Assembly (NCBI RefSeq): GCF_040833955.1
Contig: NZ_CP162133.1
Location: 1,131,001 to 1,195,000 of the forward strand
DNA length: 64,000 bases
Reading direction: 5' to 3'
Source of the DNA: Leptospira sp. WS60.C2
Lineage (GTDB): Bacteria > Spirochaetota > Leptospiria > Leptospirales > Leptospiraceae
Part shown: positions 56,931-64,000 of the stretch, one piece after another
How positions within the stretch are numbered: position 1 is the stretch's first letter
How the letters are laid out: each line of letters begins with the position of its first letter
Notes under the pieces: model-generated
The model's database searches: none
Seen by the model: the letters and a program-made list of their open reading frames with translations, nothing else
Told to the model about the DNA's origin: nothing
Program-made: the position numbers and the translations under genes

Positions 56931-57767
56931 ATGAACCCAACTTTGAAAGGTCGCACAGTGATCATTACTGGTATTACAGATGCGTCTTCACTCGCACTCA
57001 TCATTGCAAAAGAATGTAAAGATCAGGGTGCAAAACTCATTTGTACAGGACTTGGTAAAACACCCTTTCACAAAAACCTCTCAGAAAACAGTATCAAATT
57101 TTTGGACCGCACTTATACTGATTTTCAGAATACCGTTAAAGCTGAATTAGGTGAAGATGTTGTTACATTTCCCCTAGATGTCACCATCCAGGAAAGTATC
57201 GATGCATTTGCTGATTTTCTTCTTGAAAAAAAGGAAACGGTTCATTCATTATTACACTCCATTGCAATGGACAAAACCATTCGCCAAGGGAAAGTGAAAC
57301 CGATCATGACTGTATCCAGAGATGAATTTATGGATGCCATGAATGTTTCTTCTTTCTCATTACTTGCTATCGTACAAAGTCTTTACAATCGTAATCTATT
57401 GGCTACTGGAGCATCAATTGTTGCTCTTAGTTATTTGGGTGCTGAAAAAGTTGTGATTCACCCATACAAAAACATTGGAGTTGCGAAAGCTGCTTTGGAA
57501 CGCCTTGTAAAAGAAATGGCAATGGAGTTAGGAAAGGAAAAACAAATTCAAGTGAATGCAGTTCGATTCTCTCCTTACCGTGCAAGTAAAGCAGGTTCTG
57601 CCATTGAGGGATTGGAAGAAGCCGAAATCCACTGCCAAACTTCTTCCCCACTTGGCAATGCAAGGGCAAAAGACTTAGCAGAAGAAGTGTGCCATTTATT
57701 CCGCCCATCCAATCGAATCACAGGTGAGATTCGACATGTGGACGGCGGATACCATATTAGAGGATAA
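56931..57767 (+). CDS. fabI: enoyl-[acyl-carrier-protein] reductase (NADH)
   Basis: Last reductive step of each fatty-acid elongation cycle. 278 residues, atypical SDR: N-terminal ITGITDASSLALIIAKEC, HSIAMDKTIRQGK, the catalytic Tyr-x6-Lys in HPYKNIGVAKAALERL, and the C-terminal ITGEIRHVDGGYHIRG. AGGAGG lies 4 bp before the ATG. It resembles FabI more than generic SDRs, but the active-site loop differs from E. coli, so a related reductase is not excluded. Confidence 0.85.
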   Translation: MNPTLKGRTVIITGITDASSLALIIAKECKDQGAKLICTGLGKTPFHKNLSENSIKFLDRTYTDFQNTVKAELGEDVVTFPLDVTIQESIDAFADFLLEKKETVHSLLHSIAMDKTIRQGKVKPIMTVSRDEFMDAMNVSSFSLLAIVQSLYNRNLLATGASIVALSYLGAEKVVIHPYKNIGVAKAALERLVKEMAMELGKEKQIQVNAVRFSPYRASKAGSAIEGLEEAEIHCQTSSPLGNARAKDLAEEVCHLFRPSNRITGEIRHVDGGYHIRG

Positions 57768-57770
57768 AAC

Positions 57771-59174
57771 TTACTGATTTGGGAGACCGAAGGTTTCGTT
57801 CACAAGACGAACAAAATGGTTTCCCCTTTCTTCAAAGTTTTTATACAAATCAAAACTAGCACCTGCCGGCGAAAATAAGACCGTCAGGTGTTTTTCTTTT
57901 TGTTCTTTTTTAGTTTCCATTTCATCCATTTTATTTTTTAAATCAGAAACGAGTAGTTCCACCGTATCGTAATAAAAGACTGGCAATCCCACTTCGTTTA
58001 ACCTTTGACCCCAAATGTCCTTTGCTTTCCCAAAAACAAACAAAGGACATTCCAATTCTTTCCAACGTTTGACAAGTGGTTCAATTGGTTCCGTTTTTGG
58101 AATTCCACCTAAGAGTAAGTAGATGGGGTCGCCTTTTTGAAATCCAGAAATTCCAGACAACATGGAGTGTAAGTTTGTGGATTTAGAATCATTGATGAAT
58201 CGAACATTCGCGTATTGGGGATTAGGGTTTGAGATGGACACGGTTTGAAAACGATGAGGCAGGCCTTGGAAGGTTCCCAATTGGGTTTGGATTTGTGTCT
58301 GGCTCACACCCATCACTTCTGCGATGGAAATCGCAAAACATAAATTCATTAAATTGTGTTTACCTTTCAGTGGAAACCGAGAGGCATCATAAACAAAATT
58401 GGGTGTGTGCACCAAGTCTGGATTTTGGCTCACAAAATAAGATTGGTTTTCTCCAACAAAATGTAGATTAGCATAGTTTGGTTTTTCGAATGGTGTATAT
58501 TGAAAGAATTGGGGATTTGCAAAACAATTGTGTTTTGGATCCGATACATTTTGTATTTTCCATTTTGCTAAAGCATAGGCTTCCATCGTTTTGTGTCTTT
58601 CTAGGTGATCTGAAGCTAAGTTGAGTAAGGCAGATGCCGTTAGTTTTAAGTTAGGTGAATCATCCAACTGATAACTGGATAGTTCTAAAACAACAAGATC
58701 CAATTTCTCTAAACAAAAAGACGTAAACGGAACGCCGATATTTCCTCCCATTTTTGCATTGGGAAATTGGCTTTTTAGCAAATGAAACGTCAGAGCCGTA
58801 GTAGTGGACTTTCCATCCGTACCTGTGATTCCTATGAGGGGACCTTTGTAAAAGATTCTTCCGAGAGCGATCTCGCTTACGATCGGAATTTTTTTTTCGA
58901 GAGCACGCTGTAAGACCAAATGATCGGGTAGAATTCCTGGACTTTTAATGATGCAATCAATTCCAGGAAGAACTTCTTGTGGCTCATTGTCTGACAAAAC
59001 TTTTTCATATAGTGAGTGGTTTGCTTTTTCAGGAAATCGATCGGCTAGTATTACTCTTTTCCCAAGAGACGTAAGCAGTTTAGCAGAAGAATCACCTGAG
59101 GAACCACCCCCTAAAACCAGGAATGAATGGAGGCTTTGGAGGTCATTAGGGCTAGAAATGGATTCAGAAAACAT
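57771..59174 (-). CDS. murD: UDP-N-acetylmuramoyl-L-alanine--D-glutamate ligase
   Basis: Adds D-Glu to the peptidoglycan stem precursor. 467 residues. The N-terminal UDP-MurNAc-binding Rossmann loop is LVLGGGSSGDSSAKLL, the Mur ATP loop GITGTDGKSTTTAL, with LELSSYQLDD and KGKHNLMN, and C-terminal domain FINDSKSTNLHSMLSG. ATG 59172-59174 with GGAG upstream is preferred; longer starts to 59246 run through the palindrome 59199-59216 and the divergent STAS start. Convergent with fabI, 3 bp apart. Confidence 0.94.
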   Translation of the reverse strand: MFSESISSPNDLQSLHSFLVLGGGSSGDSSAKLLTSLGKRVILADRFPEKANHSLYEKVLSDNEPQEVLPGIDCIIKSPGILPDHLVLQRALEKKIPIVSEIALGRIFYKGPLIGITGTDGKSTTTALTFHLLKSQFPNAKMGGNIGVPFTSFCLEKLDLVVLELSSYQLDDSPNLKLTASALLNLASDHLERHKTMEAYALAKWKIQNVSDPKHNCFANPQFFQYTPFEKPNYANLHFVGENQSYFVSQNPDLVHTPNFVYDASRFPLKGKHNLMNLCFAISIAEVMGVSQTQIQTQLGTFQGLPHRFQTVSISNPNPQYANVRFINDSKSTNLHSMLSGISGFQKGDPIYLLLGGIPKTEPIEPLVKRWKELECPLFVFGKAKDIWGQRLNEVGLPVFYYDTVELLVSDLKNKMDEMETKKEQKEKHLTVLFSPAGASFDLYKNFEERGNHFVRLVNETFGLPNQ

Positions 59175-59198
59175 TGATTGACACTCCGCTAAAATACG

Positions 59199-59216
59199 AT
59201 GATTTTGTAAAATCAT
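59199..59216. promoter_or_regulatory. perfect 18-bp interrupted palindrome between murD and the STAS gene
   Basis: ATGATTTT-GT-AAAATCAT, perfect 8-bp arms, centred in the only gap between two divergent genes (25 bp from the murD start). Likely a protein-binding site or a hairpin in an untranslated leader. Confidence 0.5.
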
Positions 59217-59222
59217 ATCAGG

Positions 59223-59567
59223 TTGGGTAAATCGGTGCTGAAACACGAAGTGAAAGACGGAAAACTGGTTGTTTATCTGGAAGGTCGATTGGACGTTTCT
59301 GTGGCAAATGAAGTGGAAGAGGGACTTACAGAACTTATTGATTCTTTAGGTCATAGAAAGGTTCTTCTCAACATGAAAGATGTAGAGTATATGTCTTCCT
59401 CTGGATTTCGCGCTTGTATCTCAACGCTACGCAAACTCAACTCTAAAGAAGGGTCCCTCAAAATTTCGAATATCAAACCAGCTGTAAAACGCATTTTTGA
59501 CGTGATTGAACTGACATCTCTATTTGATATTTATGATTCAGAAGAAGCGGCTCTAAAATCATTTTAA
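59223..59567 (+). CDS. STAS-domain anti-sigma factor antagonist
   Basis: 114 residues, a single SpoIIAA-like STAS domain: LVVYLEGRLDVSVANEVEEG at the N-terminus and the phosphorylatable serine loop MKDVEYMSSSGFRACISTL. It is expected to be switched by a serine kinase/phosphatase pair that is not in this window. Starts at TTG 59223 or GTG 59235; neither has a strong ribosome site. 10 bp from trpC, so probably cotranscribed. Confidence 0.88.
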   Translation: MGKSVLKHEVKDGKLVVYLEGRLDVSVANEVEEGLTELIDSLGHRKVLLNMKDVEYMSSSGFRACISTLRKLNSKEGSLKISNIKPAVKRIFDVIELTSLFDIYDSEEAALKSF

Positions 59568-59577
59568 CCAACTCGAT

Positions 59578-60354
59578 TTGAATCCAATTTTACATAAAAT
59601 TGTAGAAACGAAGAAGTCAGAAATCAAAGTTAGTCGTGGCAAAACCTTGCCCGACCGCCAGGTTCCGATTCATGATTGGAAGTCCCATTTAAAAACGAAC
59701 TCTGTCTCCGTCATTGCCGAATGCAAAAAAGGAAGTCCCAGTGCAGGAATCCTTCGCTCCGATTATGATCCCGTCGCGATAGCCAAACAATACGAAGAAT
59801 CTGGTGCGGGAGCCATTTCGGTTCTTACGGATGAATCTTTTTTTTATGGTTCTCTCCGTGACATGGAATCGGTCGCAAAAGTAGTTTCCCTTCCGGTGAT
59901 CAGAAAAGATTTTATTATCGATCCAGTGCAAATTGATGAAGCCTATGCGTATGGTGCGTCAGCCATTTTACTTATTGTTCGCATTTTATCTACTTCAGAG
60001 CTTAAAACTCTGCATGACCATGCCAATCGATTAGGCCTCGCTGTTTTGGTTGAGACGCATAACGAAGGTGAGGTGAATGTTGCATTAGAGATTGGTGCAA
60101 ATACGATTGGAATCAATACTCGTGATTTGGATACATTTCAAATTCACAAAAACTTAATTGAAGAAATTGCTCCTAAGCTAGATAAATCCATCATTCGAGT
60201 TGCCGAATCTGGGATTGAAAAATTTGAAGATTGGCAAAAATACAAAGGAATGATTGATTCTATGTTAGTTGGCACCTTTTTTATGAAAAGTAAGAATATT
60301 CCTGCAGACTTTCAATCCTTATTGAATGGTTCTAATGCAACACAATCTCAGTGA
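59578..60354 (+). CDS. trpC: indole-3-glycerol phosphate synthase
   Basis: Ring closure in tryptophan synthesis, (beta/alpha)8 barrel. 258 residues. The catalytic Lys is in VIAECKKGSPSAG, VIRKDFIIDPVQI carries the second Lys, and the phosphate-binding C-terminal loops are present (GINTRDLDTF, AESGI). It starts with TTG 59578 and no obvious ribosome site. It is separated from the other trp genes and paired with the STAS gene. Confidence 0.93.
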   Translation: MNPILHKIVETKKSEIKVSRGKTLPDRQVPIHDWKSHLKTNSVSVIAECKKGSPSAGILRSDYDPVAIAKQYEESGAGAISVLTDESFFYGSLRDMESVAKVVSLPVIRKDFIIDPVQIDEAYAYGASAILLIVRILSTSELKTLHDHANRLGLAVLVETHNEGEVNVALEIGANTIGINTRDLDTFQIHKNLIEEIAPKLDKSIIRVAESGIEKFEDWQKYKGMIDSMLVGTFFMKSKNIPADFQSLLNGSNATQSQ

Positions 60355-60446
60355 ATCGTTGTTAAATTTTAGAAAACGTTAATTTTGTAATAATTAGATG
60401 TTGTTTTTTTTTAGACTTCATATCTTAATCTTTTAATGTAACGTAT

Positions 60447-62132
60447 ATGGACTGGAAGTCGTTCGTAAAAGGTATTTTCCTATTTTGCCTCTACATTGCG
60501 AGTGCAAAGTTAGGAATTGAATTTTTATCCTTCCAGCCGATGAATTTGGCTGTCCTATGGATTCCTTCTGGAATCGGTCTCATTGGTTGTTTATTATTTG
60601 GTTACCGATTTTTACCAGTCATTTGGCTTGCTAGTTTGATTGCAAACAAAGATGGACTGATTAACAGCCAACATGGACTTTCACAATTCGAACTGTATCT
60701 AAGCATAGCTATCACAGCTGCCATTGATGCATTTCAGTCCGCACTTGCTTATTATTTCTGGACTCAAAAGATTCGTAAGAATCTCAATTCAACTAAGGAC
60801 AATTTTTATTTTGTCACCTATGTTGCCTTTTTATCCAGTTTACTATCGGTTGGTCTATTAGGAATTAACTTCTTCAGCTTCGGTTATTTTTATCATTTAA
60901 ATCTAACGGAAATTTTAAAGACATTACTGGTAGTTGTTTTTGGTGATACGATTGGTATTTTTATCACAATCCCAATGTTCATCGCTTGGCGAAAGATGGT
61001 CTGGAAGGAAATATCCATTCGCTTTGTTCTTCTTACGATTGCCTTTGTTGTTTTCCAAGCAGTTATTGTTTACCAATTCCCATATCTCTTCTTTTTATCC
61101 TTTTTAATTCTAATTTACTTGGGTTATCGATTTCAGATCAAAGGTGTTACGTTAGGAGTGTTTCTATTGTATTTATCGAGCATAATGATGACTCGATTGG
61201 GTGTTGGACCTTTTGTTCAACCTGTTATTTTTGACTCCTATATTTATCTAATTTCATTTTTAATTCCTTTTGCCATTCTTGCAGAGTTTATTACCTTACA
61301 ATACCAAAGATTACTTTTAAATCGTTTTGAGTTGGAGAAAAAAGTTTACGATCGCACGAAACTTCTCAGAACACAAATCTTTGAAAAAAACAAAGCAATT
61401 GAAGCATTACACCAATCCGAAAAATTGCTTAGCGAAACAAATCGCACAAAGGATGTATTTTTTTCCATCATTGCACATGATTTAAGAAATCCTCTTGGAT
61501 CTTTTAAACAAATTACTGAACTTATGTATGCGGAGTTTGATACATATTCAGATGCTGAAAAAAAAGAGACAATTTTTGAAATTCAAAAATCAGCATCTCG
61601 TGTGTATAGTCTACTAGAACAACTTTTAGATTGGGCGCGAACACAAACAGGGAATATGCCTTTTTATCCCAAGGAAATCAATCTCAGAACTCTTGTTACA
61701 AAAATCGCAGAACAAATGTTGATCCCAATGCAAAAAAAAGGGATAGAGTTTTCGATCGACATACCAGAACAATTTTCATATGTTTATGCCGATTCAGAAA
61801 TGATCCAAGCAGTACTACGTAATTTAATTTCGAACTCTATCAAATTTACAAATGAAAATGGGATGATTCAAATTTCAGGTTCGCAAGAGGAAGATGGAAT
61901 TCGTGTGGAATGTAAAGACAATGGAGTCGGGATGGATAGTTCTGATTTAGAGAAACTTTTCCGTTTGGATGCACAATTGACTCGAATTGGGCTTGAAGGC
62001 CAAAAGGGAACAGGACTTGGTCTCATTCTTTGTCATGAATTTATTAAATTGCATGGCGGGGAGATTTGGGCGAAAAGTGAGAATGGTAAAGGAACGACTG
62101 TTAGTTTTCGATTGCCGGATCCGAAACCATAA
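60447..62132 (+). CDS. MASE1-domain membrane sensor histidine kinase
   Basis: 561 residues. The N-terminal MASE1-type integral sensor (about 1-290, eight or more membrane helices; start ASAKLGIEFLSFQPMNLAVL) is followed by a coiled-coil linker, a HisKA domain with the phospho-acceptor His at about 345 (SIIAHDLRNPLGSF), and HATPase: N box NLISNSIKFTNE, G1 DNGVGM, G2 GTGLGLILCHEF. No response regulator is adjacent. The signal is unknown. Confidence 0.9.
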   Translation: MDWKSFVKGIFLFCLYIASAKLGIEFLSFQPMNLAVLWIPSGIGLIGCLLFGYRFLPVIWLASLIANKDGLINSQHGLSQFELYLSIAITAAIDAFQSALAYYFWTQKIRKNLNSTKDNFYFVTYVAFLSSLLSVGLLGINFFSFGYFYHLNLTEILKTLLVVVFGDTIGIFITIPMFIAWRKMVWKEISIRFVLLTIAFVVFQAVIVYQFPYLFFLSFLILIYLGYRFQIKGVTLGVFLLYLSSIMMTRLGVGPFVQPVIFDSYIYLISFLIPFAILAEFITLQYQRLLLNRFELEKKVYDRTKLLRTQIFEKNKAIEALHQSEKLLSETNRTKDVFFSIIAHDLRNPLGSFKQITELMYAEFDTYSDAEKKETIFEIQKSASRVYSLLEQLLDWARTQTGNMPFYPKEINLRTLVTKIAEQMLIPMQKKGIEFSIDIPEQFSYVYADSEMIQAVLRNLISNSIKFTNENGMIQISGSQEEDGIRVECKDNGVGMDSSDLEKLFRLDAQLTRIGLEGQKGTGLGLILCHEFIKLHGGEIWAKSENGKGTTVSFRLPDPKP

Positions 62133-62191
62133 GATACAAACCATTTGAAATCGAATTTCACTGTAACCGTCACAGAAATTGGAATGAGTTC

Positions 62192-64000
62192 CTATGCCAT
62201 TGTTTCTTTTTGGTAAGGTATATAGACTATAAACTTAGTGTGACCTTTCGTAGAGAGGACATCTATGATCCCTTTGTGTTTTTCTATGATTTGTTTGGAG
62301 ATGTAAAGACCAAGTCCTGTTCCTTGGCCAATCGGTTTTGTTGTGAAGAAAGGATCAAAAATTTGATTCACGATTTCCTTCGGAACGCCAGTTCCTGTGT
62401 CTTCAATGCTCACATAGGCAAAGGAATTGTTTTTTAATATTGTTTGATTGATTTCGATAGTGAGTTTTCCGTTTCCATTCATGGCTTGAATTGCATTTTG
62501 GATCATATTGGTCCAAACTTGGTTGAGTTCATCCGGATAACATTCGATTGGTGGAATATTTGCAAATTTTGTTCTCAATTCGATCCCATGTTTCATTGAA
62601 CCCTCTAAGATTGTCAGAATTTGTTGAATCGAATCAGCTAAATGTATCGTTTTGATTTCTGCATGAGGATCAAAATGCGTAAAATTTTGGAGTGCCCTCG
62701 AGATTTTGATCGCTCGATTTGCTGATGTATGGATCGCCTGAGTGCCTTGAATAATGGTAACGATTTGTTCTGCACATTTGGCAAGAGATTGGGAATTGGA
62801 TTCTATTAAAATTTCAGTCCATTCTTTTGGAATCTCACGAATGCCTAAATTGGCAAATATTTCAGCATAGGATTCGCTTTCTTGAATCTGGAGTGTATTC
62901 AGTTGGTTTAAAAACATGGACTTCCTTGCCCGAAACTCACTTCCTGTTGGTAAGCTTTCTTCCTTCATCGATACTTCCACCAATGATAAGAGAAAAGGAA
63001 ATGTGCTTTTCGATAGAGTTCCGATCTCAGGAAGTTGTTTAAAAAATAGATGAACGTTTTCTCGTATGTTATCGCTTGTTAGGATGACAGCGCTGAGTGG
63101 GGAACTGATTTCATGAGCAACACTTGTTACAGTCATTCCAATCGAGGATAATTTTTCAGACTGAATTAATTGAAATAAGATGTCTTTGAATTTGATTTCA
63201 GCGGAAACGATTTCACCAGAGATGTGCTTTGATAAAAATAGCGATTGGAAAAACACAAACAATAGTAAACCAAGATGAAGATACATAGGATCTGTTACAT
63301 TCATCAAGGTAAGAACGATATCATTCGTTGCTGTTGTTCCGAGTAAGATCACTGATAATCCTAAATACATGTATCCCGATCGTTTGTCCCAAACGTAACG
63401 GATCAATAAGTAAAAAACGATCACTAAAATTGGGATCATCATACAGAGTACGTAAAAGTGCAATCTGCTTATCAAAGGAATGCTACCGAATAGTGTAATG
63501 AAGATAGGTATGATAAAACTGACTGCTAAAGCATAGATTAGACTTTTTTGAATGTATTCTTTCGTTAAGCTATGAATGTACAATAATCCTGAAACAACAC
63601 CAGTATATTGTGTGAATACATCAATTTTATAGATAAGTTCGCTAAGCTCTTTTCCAACAATCAAAAATAAACTTTGAGAACCTGTTGTTAAAATTTGAAA
63701 AAACATAATAAGGCAAAAAATAAAAAAATACAGAGACCCTCTTACCTTCCTTCGTGTGAAGTAGATGCCTAATTGGTATAGACCTAAAAAGAGTAATCCA
63801 CCAGCTAAGATTGCTTCTGTTAAGATGGATACTTTCACTTTGTGTTTTAAGTTTTCTTCTAATCCGATTTCAGGTGGCATGCGAAGGCCACCCCATTGGT
63901 AAAAACGATTCTTAATGAACAAAGTTAGAGTGATGGTTCGAGAAGGAGAGGGTTTTAAATCGAAGATTCTTGGCATTCGATCTAATGGATGAGAATTATT
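62192..64000 (-). CDS. 7TM (DISM-like) sensor histidine kinase, N-terminus outside the window
   Basis: 602 codons are visible and the frame is open to the window edge; the ATG at 63976 is likely internal. The first about 40 residues look like the end of an extracytoplasmic sensor domain, then about seven membrane helices (7TMR-DISM type), a HisKA H box (SVAHEISSPLSAV), an insertion of about 110 residues within the dimerisation region, and HATPase: N box NMIQNAIQAMNGNG, G1 DTGTGVP, F box PFFTTKP, G2 GTGLGLYISKQII. Convergent with the MASE1 kinase, 59 bp apart. Confidence 0.88.
   Translation of the reverse strand, partial: NNSHPLDRMPRIFDLKPSPSRTITLTLFIKNRFYQWGGLRMPPEIGLEENLKHKVKVSILTEAILAGGLLFLGLYQLGIYFTRRKVRGSLYFFIFCLIMFFQILTTGSQSLFLIVGKELSELIYKIDVFTQYTGVVSGLLYIHSLTKEYIQKSLIYALAVSFIIPIFITLFGSIPLISRLHFYVLCMMIPILVIVFYLLIRYVWDKRSGYMYLGLSVILLGTTATNDIVLTLMNVTDPMYLHLGLLLFVFFQSLFLSKHISGEIVSAEIKFKDILFQLIQSEKLSSIGMTVTSVAHEISSPLSAVILTSDNIRENVHLFFKQLPEIGTLSKSTFPFLLSLVEVSMKEESLPTGSEFRARKSMFLNQLNTLQIQESESYAEIFANLGIREIPKEWTEILIESNSQSLAKCAEQIVTIIQGTQAIHTSANRAIKISRALQNFTHFDPHAEIKTIHLADSIQQILTILEGSMKHGIELRTKFANIPPIECYPDELNQVWTNMIQNAIQAMNGNGKLTIEINQTILKNNSFAYVSIEDTGTGVPKEIVNQIFDPFFTTKPIGQGTGLGLYISKQIIEKHKGIIDVLSTKGHTKFIVYIPYQKETMA

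Noticed and set aside
1..64000. CRISPR arrays, insertion sequences, prophage or integrative elements
   Set aside because: No regularly spaced repeats, transposase, integrase or terminal inverted repeats were seen; gene content is housekeeping and metabolic throughout.

Overview
The window looks like a chromosomal segment of a free-living (saprophytic-type) Leptospira. The evidence is spirochaetal flagellar genes (fliK, flgD, flgE), a heme operon in the order hemA-hemC(D)-hemB-hemL-hemE-hemN-hemG with a Leptospira-type HemR 'hem-box' (TGACA-N6-TGACA) in front of it, a complete sulfate uptake and assimilation block, spirochaetal lipoproteins, and moderate to low GC by eye. The genus call is an inference from gene content. 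No IS element, prophage, integrase or CRISPR array is visible, and coding density is about 95%.

Layout. 1-2.1 kb: the 3' part of thrB and two coupled unknown genes. 2.1-4.3 kb: a DsbA-like oxidoreductase and mdh, closed by a strong terminator. 4.3-5.8 kb: an alpha/beta hydrolase divergent from a MarR regulator, with two tandem operators between them. 10.3-5.8 kb (minus): one tightly packed unit of degenerate LysM/M23 protein, amidohydrolase, cNMP-TPR protein, Crp/Fnr protein, tRNA-Arg(CCU) and prmC. 12.5-10.4 kb (minus): fusA with its terminator. 12.6-17.4 kb: ktrB, then an unknown membrane protein, a UbiA-family prenyltransferase and a thioredoxin-like protein in a coupled group, then an unknown gene. 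17.5-23.9 kb: a receiver-like protein, phaR, a HEAT-repeat protein, cysK, topA (apparently with an ATT start) and hemH.

32.1-23.9 kb (minus): seven heme genes, overlapping or separated by 3 bp, convergent with hemH. 32-37 kb: msrB, a secreted TPR-like protein, RNase P RNA (rnpB), a NERD-ATPase protein whose stop lies inside the rnpB 3' end, a lipoprotein, and split siroheme synthase genes (met8-like plus cobA). 37.2-40.7 kb: cysJ-cysI. 47.5-40.8 kb (minus): sbp-cysT-cysW-cysA-cysH-cysD-cysN. 47.7-51.4 kb: fliK-flgD-flgE. 51.5-56.9 kb: a TPR protein and a polytopic membrane protein of unknown role, then a GAF/HD-GYP protein. 56.9-60.4 kb: fabI, murD, a STAS protein and trpC. 60.4-64 kb: two membrane histidine kinases, the second running off the window.

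How the parts connect. Sulfate enters through Sbp-CysTWA, is activated by CysDN to APS, reduced directly by an APS-reductase-type CysH, then by CysJI to sulfide, which CysK fixes into cysteine. CobA and the Met8-like protein make the siroheme that CysI needs, drawing on uroporphyrinogen III from the hem operon. The same hem operon, with HemH, makes protoheme. The most interesting points are the apparent non-canonical topA start, the hem-box fused to a possibly leaderless hemA, the tRNA embedded between two protein genes so that the prmC ribosome site lies inside the tRNA, the rnpB/NERD overlap, and several unreported-looking palindromes in divergent promoters.
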